Source of the DNA: Zelonia costaricensis
Taxonomy: Eukaryota > Euglenozoa > Kinetoplastea > Trypanosomatida > Trypanosomatidae
Direction of reading: 5' to 3'
Length of the DNA stretch: 39,324 nucleotides
NCBI GenBank assembly: GCA_030849075.1
Contig: JASAOO010003311.1
Span: 1-39,324 of the forward strand
Shown here piece after piece: positions 29,577 through 38,333 of the stretch. Position 1 is the first letter of the stretch. Each line of letters starts with the position of its first letter. The notes beneath the pieces are model-generated. The model saw only the letters and a program-made list of their open reading frames with translations, searched no databases and had not been told where the DNA came from. The position numbers were made by a program, and so were the translations under genes.

Positions 29577-31070
29577 CTTGTCGGGTGCGAGGATGGTAGG
29601 CGCACACACATCCGCGCACACGCATGGACACAAGCACCCCTGCCGCTGCCCACGGGGACACACTTCCCCCTTTTTGCTCGTTGCCGGCGAAGGCACGCGC
29701 ACATGCACGCACGCGTCCGGTCTGTGTGCTCGTACGTGTGTGCTTGTGCGTCTCTGTGTGTGTGTGTGTCTGTGTCTGTGTACGTCTGCCCGTAGGAGTC
29801 GGCGCGTGCCTGCACGTGCAAGAGGATTGTGCGTCTCGTTTCTCCCCCCTTTTCTCTGTTTTTGTGTGCTGAAATTCAGTTCGCCGTGTCGTTGTTGTCT
29901 CGTGTGGTCGTGCCCTTGTTTGTCTTCTTGGTTCTTTTTGTGTACGTCGGCGGGCTTCACGAGAACACTGTGGTAACGCGCGTGATAGGGGAGGGGTGAG
30001 GATAGACTTGGGCGAGGAGGACAAGGAGCAGGAAGGCAGGACGAACCACACAAGCGCTTCGAGAAGCGGGTTGGTTAATGCGGCAGTTTGCCGCTGGGAG
30101 GGCTGGTGCATGCAGCCTCCCCTCCTTCACCTGTCCTCTCCCTACCGGCCTCATCCACATTCCCCCCCCACCCTCCCCCCTCCATCGCCATCTCTTCCTC
30201 TCTCCGTCAAATACAAATCCCAAAAAGAAAAGAAAAGGGGGAAATAAGGTCTCCGTCCAGTCCGAGCTCCATGAACACCACCTTGATACGACTAGTGGGT
30301 GAAGGGCAGTGTGCAATGCAAACGCTGCCCAACCCGGCACAAGAGCAAGTGAGGGTCGGCAAGCAGTCGTGACCCAGCCGAGCATCTGCCTCTGCCTACG
30401 GCATCCCCCGGAGCTGACCTTTGCGCGTGCTTGGTGAGGGGGGACACGAAAGGAGGGAGTGCCGGAGGCTTTGCTCTAGGGCACATTAGGGGCACGCTGC
30501 AGCTCTCGCCTCCTCGAGGTGTCACCCAAGATCCGTTCGCGGACCTGGCTGGCACTCGGGTTGTCGAGCTTTGGGGTGCAGGAAGGATATAAAAAAGAGG
30601 AGTGCGCGGCGAGCGGTCTTCTCAAATCCTGTGAACCGGTTTCGTTTTTCGGTGTTATCCGAGATACAGCCGCTGCAGTTGATGATCGCCTCTGCATCCC
30701 TCCCCCCCGGTCTACCACGAACATGCTGACTGCTTGCGGCGTCACTTCAACTCACCTTCTCACACCCCTTTCCCCCCTCCCACCCGGCCCATCGCATCCC
30801 ACGCTGCTCGTCACCACCGCCAGCGCACATTCCTCTTCCGTTCCTCACACTCCGGTACGTCGTCTGCCGGCGCGGAACGCACCATTCACGTCGTCTCCGG
30901 CACTTCAACGCCACCGCTCCCCTTTCACTCTCTGTCTGTCCGCTGCTCTCGTAGCCCGCCGCGCTCCGTGGATCCTTCGTGTGCGCGCGCGTGTGTGTGT
31001 GTGTGCCTTTGCGAAGCCCCACGTGTTGTCCTCCTCCCCCCTGCCGAAGATACACGCACACAAACACGCG

Positions 31071-31125
31071 TGTATCTTTCCGTTTTTGTTTCTCTTCTTG
31101 GTTTCCTCGGTACCGCGTGCGCGAG
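31071..31125 (+). promoter_or_regulatory. Candidate trans-splice acceptor for the pseudokinase gene
   Basis: A T/C-rich tract at about 31075-31108 is followed by AG at 31124-31125, 19 bases before ATG 31145. Confidence 0.4.
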
Positions 31126-31144
31126 ACAAGGCGCACCCTCGGAC

Positions 31145-34100
31145 ATGTCAGCACCGCGGCTCATGCTCGAGGCGGTGCAGCACATCAGTCGACACAGCAT
31201 TTTCTTTGTGCCGTGTGAGAACGACCACCTCGACCTCAAGACGGTGAGCACCGCCCCGCCAGCGCACCGTGGTGTGCTTCAGCGCAACGGCCTCGTTGCG
31301 AAGGTCTGCGTGGGGGTGACGCTGTATGAGTGGAGCTCTTCCGACGCAGCGGCACCGGCAGCGATCTCGTCCCTCCCCTTGCCCACGTCCGGCGTGGCGG
31401 GCTCCACTGGCGTGGCCGAACTCGAGTCGCTGTCTGCAGAGGAGCGGGAGGAGCTCTGGCGCAGCGCTCTGACGTACGCCGGTCTTCTCCCAGCAAAGGA
31501 GGCGGCGCTGGTCGTCTCCAGCGAGTTCGCGGGGGTGCCGTGGCCCGTGCAGGGGGAGGAGTCGTTCACGCAGCGCATGCAGCAGCTCTCAGCTCGCGTG
31601 GCCAGCACGTCCGTCAACACCTGCAGCGCGTGCGTGCCGGTCCTGTCGATTCAGGAGTACGTGTACAAGCGCAAGGGGGTGCGTGTGTGCCTCGGCGTGG
31701 CGTGGATGCCGCGTTACGCGCAGACGCTCCAGCAGTGGGCCGCCGGCTTCGCGGCGCCGTCCTCCATCCCGATCCCAGAGTACGCACTGCTGGCGCTGTT
31801 GCACCACGTGAGCATCGGTGTGCTGGCGCTGCGGAGCGGCCTCACGACGGCCGCGTACGCCGACTTCAGCGGCTCTGGAACGTTGCGGCTTGCGCTGGAC
31901 ACGATCCTCGTCGACGACGCGGCGGCCGCGGCCGGTGGTGGGACCGCTGCATCGGCCGAGGCGGCGGGCGACATCTCCTTTGTGCTCGCACTTGGCGCCA
32001 GCTCACGGCACAGCCCCGCGGCAGCGAGCGCAGAGCCGCGCCGCGCGTCAGAGAATCTGCGCTCGCTCAGCGTCGCACTCGAGCTGCGGGCCGGCAGCAC
32101 GTCTACGGCCACGGCGGCGGAGCAGCACCTCTACCGCACCCCAGAGGAGTGCAGCCCTGACCTCTACCCGACCCGCGCGTCCGGCGCAGGGCGCCGCGTG
32201 GTCTGGGCGTTGGGCGTGATGCTGTACCTCCTCGCATCTGCCACCGCGACCGCCATGCAGGCGCCGCGACGGCGTAGCCTGCACCGGATGCGCCTGAACG
32301 ACGAGGAGGTGCCGCTCAACGCGGCCCCCATGACCCCCGACGCGCTTTGGCGGCGGCTGCGGCGGCAGCTGGAGGGCCGCGGCTACAGCAGCACCCTCGT
32401 GACTGTCGCTGCCCAGCTGCTCTCGCTAGACCCGCTCACGCGGCCCTCGCTGCACGCGGTGGAGCGGCTTCTGCAGGACCTGCACCGCCCCACCCCGGTG
32501 CGCCGCTTCCCGTTCGCGCTCGGCTCATACGACCTGCTCCGCGTGCCCAACCCCGCGCACGTCCACCTCAACCCCGGCGCCCGTCGCTACAGCGTCGCCG
32601 GTGTCTGCGTGTTGTGCCGCCGGGCGCGTGACAGCACGCCGACGTGCACGAAGGGTGGCGAGCACGAGACAGGGACGACGTCGCCGTCGTGGTGCGACGA
32701 CGACGTTCTGCCCGCGATGCCGTGCCCCGCGTCGCACTACATGACCTTCCTCTTCCCCATTGTGGCGGCCAGCGACGAGCGGCAGCAGCGCCGGCACTTG
32801 GCTCTAGTGCTCCAAGGCCCGGGCGCGAACGCCGGCGCCATCGACACCGTGGCCCGCGACCCGGTCCCGCCGATTGACGTGTCCCTGCTCTTGCAGGTCT
32901 TCGGCGGCTTTGCGCTGTACGAGCGCAAGATGCGGGTGAGCGGCAAGGGCCTGGTGCAGCACGTGGCGGACGTGAAGGAGGTGCTAGTGCCGTACCCAAG
33001 CCAGGGTCTGCGGCGCTGCGAGATGCCGCTCGTGAAGGCGACAGTGGACTTCACGGGCGGTCTCCCGTGGCCCTCGGCGTGCACGGAGCTGCTTCAGAAG
33101 GGCGGCCGCATCTCGCGCAACGTCCCCTTCGCCTTTACCGGTGCCCGCCAGTCGGTGGAGTGGTTTGCGTGGGTGCTGCCAGGCGAACGCTTCGACATGC
33201 CGAACGGGATGACGTGGACGGCGCCGCGCGATGGCGCGTTCGTGTTCTGGTTCGACGCGGATCTGCAGCCGACGGACCGCGACCGCTACTACGCCCTGAC
33301 CAGCGCGTGCGCTGCGACGCTGCCGGCGAAGCTGGCGCGCACGGTGATGCCGGACTCCATCTTCCGCCTCTGCGCCAGCGACGAGCGGCTGCTCAGCGCG
33401 GTGCTGGCGAGCCGCGCCGAGGGCGCCAAGGACGGCCCTTTGCGAGCGGAGCGCTCCACTGCGGCGCGGCCCTCGAGCTCCCTGCGCCGCCGCTCCTGCA
33501 ACAGCATCACGGACGTAATGCTGCCTTTTGCGGGGCGGGAGATTGTCGAGGCGGACGAGGAGAGCACCGCCGTGGCGCGGAGCGCCCCGTCCCTTTCCGT
33601 GTCGCGGGCCAACAGCGCATCAGAGCGCGGGCCGCCATGCAGCACGCGGCGTCGGCGCAGCACCAGGAAGGCTTCCGCCCCCTCGCACCGCGGCTCTGTC
33701 AGCGTGGTCGCAGTGGGCGGCGCGACCGGTGCCACGGCGGCCGCTTGGCGCCGCCGCTCCGTCTCCATGGCCGCACCCGTCGCCGCGGCAGGTGGAGAGG
33801 GGACGCAGACGACGACACCGCACAGCGCCACCCCCGTGACGATGCCTCTCGGCGGCATTCGTCCGCCGCACACGGTGCCACCAAAGCCGACGCTGACGAG
33901 CGCTGGGGGCACACCTGCGTCGCTGGAGAACGATGCACCGCTGCCGCAGCAACAGCCCGCCCGCCGCTCCGCCGCCCAGACACCGTCGCACCACGACACC
34001 AGCGCCGACAGCGGCAACGCATTGGGGGACATGGACTTGAACGAGGCGAGGTCGACGAGGCCGGACACCACGTCGCTACGCCACAAAAAGATGCTGAAGA

Positions 34101-35152
34101 AGCGCCTCGTGGCCGCGACGCTCACGGAGCCGCCTGCAGGCGCCGCGGATAGAGCGGACAGGGTGACACTGAGCACCGGCTGCGCCCCGGCGCTTCTGAG
34201 GCCCGGCAGCGGCGGCCACGGCGGCGTGCTGCGGGCGTCCCGTCAGCGGCCGCTTTCCCGGCGGGACGTAGGCGCGCACACGCCGGTGAAAGTCGCAACG
34301 CCGAAGCTGCCGTTTCTCATGAGACCTGCGACAACACCCCGCGGCCTCAGCGGCCTGCACGTCTGCGGGCTGTGGCTCCCTGGCCACGCCATGGACGCCG
34401 TGTTCAAGGCTCTGACGTTCTGCGTCCGCACCACCGGCGAGCACGGCTACATGCAGGCACCAGTAAAGCTGTCGCTTCGGATAGCGAGCGCGGTGCGTGC
34501 TCCATCTGGTGCTGCGTTCCTCGCCTTTCTCTCGAACCAAGTGCCGCTCTTCTGCCGCAATCACGCGCAGCTCGAAGCGGCGGGCCAACCGCTGCTGCTG
34601 CCGCACCACGGCTTTGCCTTTTACGACGCCGACGGCGGACTGCTCGGCGTGCTGGCGCTCCGCTGCAGCGTCCGCGGCGATGTCGACGTCTTGCGCGGCG
34701 AGTTCGAGCTGGATGTCCACGCCGGGGCCGCGCTGCACGGCAGCGGCATCGCTGCTCGCACCGTGTACGCGTCGTACCTGTCGGCGGTGGTGCCGGGCTT
34801 TTGCGGCGAGGCAGATGCGTGCCTGTACGGCCCCCGCCCGGAGTCGGCGGGGGACGAGGCTGACGACACCGCAGCACCGATGCTGCACGTCTCGGCCCTC
34901 GCACGCCGCGCGTCGGCGAGTCGAAGTCTGTTGGCGAACAGCACCCCTGAGAACACGACACTGACCTTCACCAGCGCCCGGCATTTGGTCGGCGACTTCA
35001 CCCCGAGCGACCGCGACGCACTGATTGCCACGGAGGAGGACGCGGCAGCGACGCTGCCGGCGCGCTGGGTGGGCTTTGACGCCGCCACCTCCTCCCTGCT
35101 CTTCACGGATGCAGAGCAGACGGCGTGGGTGCCGTACAGCATCGGCGCGTAG
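31145..35152 (+). CDS. Large protein with degenerate protein kinase domain (pseudokinase)
   Basis: The product has 1335 residues. Residues about 130-446 show the outline of a kinase domain. A helix-C-like and beta4-5 region contains SIQEYVYKRKGVRVCLGVAW, followed by a hinge-like segment and a helix E-like ALLALLHHVSIGVLALRSG. An activation-segment end reads YRTPEE (about 329), the helix F region WALGVMLYLL (about 353-362), and the last helix carries SLDPLTRPSLHAVERLL (about 427-443). The catalytic HRD is absent: the loop reads GLTTAAYADFSGSG. No glycine loop is evident, so it is probably catalytically dead. Residues about 447-760 are an unrecognised folded region with cysteine pairs. About 770-1060 is disordered and rich in RRxS sites. 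About 1067-1335 is a second unrecognised folded region. Start 31145 follows a candidate splice acceptor; the upstream open frame is pyrimidine-rich leader. Scaffold or signalling roles are possible. Confidence 0.85.
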   Translation: MSAPRLMLEAVQHISRHSIFFVPCENDHLDLKTVSTAPPAHRGVLQRNGLVAKVCVGVTLYEWSSSDAAAPAAISSLPLPTSGVAGSTGVAELESLSAEEREELWRSALTYAGLLPAKEAALVVSSEFAGVPWPVQGEESFTQRMQQLSARVASTSVNTCSACVPVLSIQEYVYKRKGVRVCLGVAWMPRYAQTLQQWAAGFAAPSSIPIPEYALLALLHHVSIGVLALRSGLTTAAYADFSGSGTLRLALDTILVDDAAAAAGGGTAASAEAAGDISFVLALGASSRHSPAAASAEPRRASENLRSLSVALELRAGSTSTATAAEQHLYRTPEECSPDLYPTRASGAGRRVVWALGVMLYLLASATATAMQAPRRRSLHRMRLNDEEVPLNAAPMTPDALWRRLRRQLEGRGYSSTLVTVAAQLLSLDPLTRPSLHAVERLLQDLHRPTPVRRFPFALGSYDLLRVPNPAHVHLNPGARRYSVAGVCVLCRRARDSTPTCTKGGEHETGTTSPSWCDDDVLPAMPCPASHYMTFLFPIVAASDERQQRRHLALVLQGPGANAGAIDTVARDPVPPIDVSLLLQVFGGFALYERKMRVSGKGLVQHVADVKEVLVPYPSQGLRRCEMPLVKATVDFTGGLPWPSACTELLQKGGRISRNVPFAFTGARQSVEWFAWVLPGERFDMPNGMTWTAPRDGAFVFWFDADLQPTDRDRYYALTSACAATLPAKLARTVMPDSIFRLCASDERLLSAVLASRAEGAKDGPLRAERSTAARPSSSLRRRSCNSITDVMLPFAGREIVEADEESTAVARSAPSLSVSRANSASERGPPCSTRRRRSTRKASAPSHRGSVSVVAVGGATGATAAAWRRRSVSMAAPVAAAGGEGTQTTTPHSATPVTMPLGGIRPPHTVPPKPTLTSAGGTPASLENDAPLPQQQPARRSAAQTPSHHDTSADSGNALGDMDLNEARSTRPDTTSLRHKKMLKKRLVAATLTEPPAGAADRADRVTLSTGCAPALLRPGSGGHGGVLRASRQRPLSRRDVGAHTPVKVATPKLPFLMRPATTPRGLSGLHVCGLWLPGHAMDAVFKALTFCVRTTGEHGYMQAPVKLSLRIASAVRAPSGAAFLAFLSNQVPLFCRNHAQLEAAGQPLLLPHHGFAFYDADGGLLGVLALRCSVRGDVDVLRGEFELDVHAGAALHGSGIAARTVYASYLSAVVPGFCGEADACLYGPRPESAGDEADDTAAPMLHVSALARRASASRSLLANSTPENTTLTFTSARHLVGDFTPSDRDALIATEEDAAATLPARWVGFDAATSSLLFTDAEQTAWVPYSIGA

Positions 35153-36089
35153 GCCGTGTCTGAAAGAAAAAAAAAAAGGAAACGACGTAGCCGCGATAAC
35201 TGCCTCAGTGGGTGTTCTAAAGCGGGGGAGCGAGAGGCCAGGTCAACGGATGTGGCGTTCTCGACTCGAACCTCTGTTGGCCGCGTAACCGTGTCCATCG
35301 GCGGAAGATGTTTTGTTCGCTTGTTTGTTTGTTTAGATAGAGCGACATCTTGCTTTTATTCAATTCTGCTAGAATGATCACCAGACCGCGCCTTTTTCAC
35401 CTTTTGAATGCCCCTCGCCCCGACTTGAATGACTGCCAAAGAACGCGGCGTTGTCTTCAGTTGTTTAGGTTGCCCCGGCAGCATCGCGCCGGTTTCAGCT
35501 CTGCAATACGCTATCGCGCACGCTTGTATGCGTGTGCGTGAGTCTTCCGCTCTCTCTCTCTCTCTGTCCCCCTCGTTGTTAACTGCTTCGTAAACGCGCG
35601 CGCCTGATGCCATCAACTGGATGCTCAGTGCGCATCTGACGTGAGGCACATCCGCCAACGCAGCCGCATGCGTGGGAGCCGCAGCGTGCTGCACGTCCCC
35701 CACCCCCTCCGTCTTTCCCCTGGTCCACCTCTTGCGGTCACTCCTTTCTTCTCCCTCGCCGTGTCGCTCGTGCACAGGCCCACAGGACGTCGCGACCCCT
35801 TCAACCAGCGGGTGAGAGGAGTCCTCCCCCGCCCCCGGCGGTGTTCACCCGCACCCCGTGTGCAAGACACCTGCGCACTCCCATCCCTTCCACCCCTTCT
35901 TGTTCCTCTCCTTGCCCCCCCCTGCATAGAAATTGCCGTTTCCGCACAGAACGACCGCGGAGCTGCGTTGTGTTCTTTGTTGTTGTCGTTTTCCCGCACC
36001 CCCCCTCTCCTCCCCGCTATTGCTTCACGTCTTCCCCATCCCTCCCCTCTGTTCACCTCCGCTGCGCGCCTCGCCTGGCCGTGTCCTTC

Positions 36090-36399
36090 ACTTCGTCCTG
36101 TTCCGCGTGCGGGTGCGCTTCCCTCCCTGCATCCCTCCTCCCTTCGCCTCTTCCCCATCCATCGGTACCGTCTCTAACACGGGGCACGCTGGGCATCGCT
36201 GTTCCTTCTCTCGCGAGGGCACCTCTTCTACCCTTCTCTCTGTACTCCTTCACCCCTCAACTCGACCCCTGGTCCCCCCCCCTCCTCTCGTCGACTAGTC
36301 GCTTGCACAGTGCCGACGTATGGTAGAGCTTCCCGGTTGACGACGGCGCCTCGCCACCCTCCTCCCCGCGCTGTACCTAGTTCCTGTCGCAGCCCTCCG
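36090..36399 (+). repeat. Direct repeat copy A (310 bp)
   Basis: This segment is repeated at 36401-36709 with about six base substitutions and one C-run length difference. The copies are separated only by the undetermined base at 36400. Confidence 0.95.
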
Positions 36400-36400
36400 N

Positions 36401-36709
36401 ACTTCGTCCTCTTCCGCGTGCGGGCGCGCTTCCCTCCCTGCATCACTCCTCCCTTCGCCTCATCCCCATCCATCGGTACCGTCTCTAACACGGGGCACGC
36501 TGGGCATCGCTGTTCCTTCTCTCGCGAAGGCACCTCTTCTACCCTTCTCTCTGTACTCCTTCACCCCTCAACTCGACCCCTGGTCCCCCCCCTCCTCTCG
36601 TCGACTAGTCGCTTGCACAGTGCCGACGTGTGGTAGAGCTTCCCGGTTGACGACGGCGCCTCGCCACCCTCCTCCCCGCGCTGTACCTAGTTCCTGTCGC
36701 AGCCCTCCG
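36401..36709 (+). repeat. Direct repeat copy B (309 bp)
   Basis: This is the second copy of 36090-36399, about 98% identical. It runs on into unique sequence. The substitutions mean the copies are either two haplotypes or reads joined end to end, or a real, slightly diverged tandem duplication. Confidence 0.95.
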
Positions 36710-36791
36710 CGCCCTCCGCCTCGCTCTCTCGGACCCCCCCCCTCCCCAACCCGGTAACCCGAGGCAGGACGCTGTCGTGCCCCCGCTACGT

Positions 36792-37124
36792 ATGCGGAGT
36801 CTTGTCACCCCACGGTGCGACGCGTGCAGGAATTGTTTTTCGTCCGTGTTGTGTTCGCCGGCTGGTTTTCGTGCGCTCAACAGCGTGACGACGTTCGAGG
36901 GAAAGCAAGGAGAGCGATGGCCAACTGGCTCGGCCGCTTTCCTGCCCAAGGTGGAGCCGCGTCGCATTGGTCGATGCCAGCTCCCACTGCAGGAAGGCAC
37001 GTGCGAGTCCGCTAGTAGCGCAGCGTGTGTGGTTGATTGTCGCTCGTATGGGCGGGGGGCTCCACACGGAACGCAGCGCACCTGCTTTGCTTACGCGGAT
37101 GGCATCGCAAGAACCGCACGGTAA
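36792..37124 (+). CDS. Possible small Cys-containing protein (doubtful)
   Basis: A 110-residue frame from ATG 36792 to TAA 37124 follows a pyrimidine tract (about 36717-36750) and AG 36767-36768, the layout expected of a trans-spliced gene. The product contains CDACRNC near its start and several more cysteines, with no transmembrane helix or known domain. Against it, about 63% of codons end in G or C, clearly fewer than in the neighbouring genes, and the minus strand is also open here for 247 codons. It may simply be spacer before the uniporter gene. Confidence 0.25.
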   Translation: MRSLVTPRCDACRNCFSSVLCSPAGFRALNSVTTFEGKQGERWPTGSAAFLPKVEPRRIGRCQLPLQEGTCESASSAACVVDCRSYGRGAPHGTQRTCFAYADGIARTAR

Positions 37125-37355
37125 ACAGCGGCCCCTCTTCGCGGCGTCGCGTCTGGATGGGAAGCCACGCTGCGTTTGGGTAGGAGCTGTCCAGCTTTCC
37201 AAGCAAAGCCCTCGAACTTGAAATCCCTCTCCCGCCGTGACTTCTCCGATTTTCTTGCCACACACACATAAGTGCAGCTGTCGTCGCCCCACTTTCACAA
37301 TTTCTTTTATCCGACGAGCATCCGCAAACAAGACGCGCACGCCACGACGAAGATC

Positions 37356-38333
37356 ATGACGCCGTCGGGTCGCACCTTCATGCGTCACCCATTGGAAGCC
37401 TCGCTGCGGCGCCGATACTGCCGTGGCTGGTACGCCTGTGGACGCCTCGGGCCGCGTTGTGGGCCGTACCAGAGTGCCACAGCCTTGTCCCTCCGCCCGC
37501 AGTCGACCACTGCGCCGCCGCAGGGCCACTCCTCCCCCACCCTATCGGCGCGCGAGTTCGCCTCGCTGACACCGATGCTGCTCCTGCAGCAATCGCTCCA
37601 GCAGTACACGGAGCTCGACGGCATTGACGTTGCCGGGCACACCGACGTCACTGAGAACCACTGCGTCATTTCTCGCACGGCCTTTTGTCACTTCTGCGCC
37701 GCCGCCCACGTCGAGGACCCCGCCGCAGCCCTTGCAGACCTCGAGGCAGCCGGTGTCGTCGTGCTCCTCGACGGTGGCAACAAGATCCACCTGCGGCCCG
37801 CACTGTACCTGGAGACGCTCGACCTGGTGCGGCGTGCAGTCGCGCCGTCCGCCAGCGCCGCAGCAGCCGCATCCCCTTCGCCGCCATCAACGAGGTCCAG
37901 CTTTTTGCTGGAGGAGGCGGAGCGGCGTGTCGCGGAGCTGGCGCAGCAGGAGATGGCGATGCGGGAGCAGCTGCGGCCTGCGATCGCCCGGGCAGCGCGG
38001 TGGCGGCGGACCGTGTGGGGCGGCGCACTTTTTTACGCGGGTGCCCAGCTCGCCATTATTTCACGCCTGACCTACTTCGATCTCGACTGGGACATCATGG
38101 AGCCGGTCTCGTACTGCCTCACCATCGCGAACGCGCTCGTCTTCTTTGCCTACTACCTGCGGTACAACGACGAGCACTCCTACAGCGCTTTCGACCAGCG
38201 CTTTCTGCCGCGCAAGGTGCGTCAGTACGCCCCAAAAGACTTTGACTGGACCGCGTACACCGCGGTCTGCGAGAAGCTCGTCGCCGAGCGCGAGATGCTT
38301 GACCGACTCCGCGAGTGGGCCCAGCGGCACTGA
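37356..38333 (+). CDS. MCU: Mitochondrial calcium uniporter (MCU) family pore subunit
   Basis: This 325-residue protein carries the family signature WDIMEP at 245-250, whose acidic residues form the calcium selectivity filter. The motif is placed as expected between two transmembrane helices, about 221-239 (VWGGALFYAGAQLAIISRL) and 251-270 (VSYCLTIANALVFFAYYLRY). A coiled-coil-like segment precedes the first helix (EEAERRVAELAQQEMAMREQL, about 188-208) and a second helix closes the protein. The N-terminus (MTPSGRTFMRHPLEASLRRRYCRGW) is basic and fits a mitochondrial presequence. ATG 37356 is used; ATG 37380 is an in-frame alternative that keeps it. The protein should sit in the inner membrane and admit Ca2+ to the matrix. 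Trypanosomatids have several MCU-type subunits (MCU, MCUb, MCUc, MCUd). The intact motif favours MCU, but which one this is needs alignment. Confidence 0.93.
   Translation: MTPSGRTFMRHPLEASLRRRYCRGWYACGRLGPRCGPYQSATALSLRPQSTTAPPQGHSSPTLSAREFASLTPMLLLQQSLQQYTELDGIDVAGHTDVTENHCVISRTAFCHFCAAAHVEDPAAALADLEAAGVVVLLDGGNKIHLRPALYLETLDLVRRAVAPSASAAAAASPSPPSTRSSFLLEEAERRVAELAQQEMAMREQLRPAIARAARWRRTVWGGALFYAGAQLAIISRLTYFDLDWDIMEPVSYCLTIANALVFFAYYLRYNDEHSYSAFDQRFLPRKVRQYAPKDFDWTAYTAVCEKLVAEREMLDRLREWAQRH

Larger units (their letters stand above)
29010..31144. other. 2.1-kb intergenic region with a strong hairpin
   Basis: After Rab1 there are GT-rich blocks at 29225-29280 and 29720-29970, a perfect 14-bp inverted repeat (29538-29576), more balanced sequence at 30230-30680, then C/T-rich sequence and a GT run near 30990 before the next gene. 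Open frames reading into 31145 from 30734 are in the pyrimidine-rich leader. No gene is supported. Confidence 0.65.
35153..37355. other. 2.2-kb intergenic region with duplicated segment
   Basis: This region contains an A-run at 35166-35177, balanced sequence to about 35640, C/T-rich sequence, a direct duplication split by n at 36400, and non-pyrimidine-rich sequence at 36780-37230 that may hold a small reading frame. The uniporter gene's acceptor candidate is AG 37271-37272, 83 bases before its ATG. Confidence 0.6.

Noticed and set aside
30734..31144. In-frame N-terminal extension of the pseudokinase (137 codons)
   Set aside because: The stretch is a pyrimidine-rich leader containing the likely splice acceptor (AG 31124-31125), so translation should begin at 31145.
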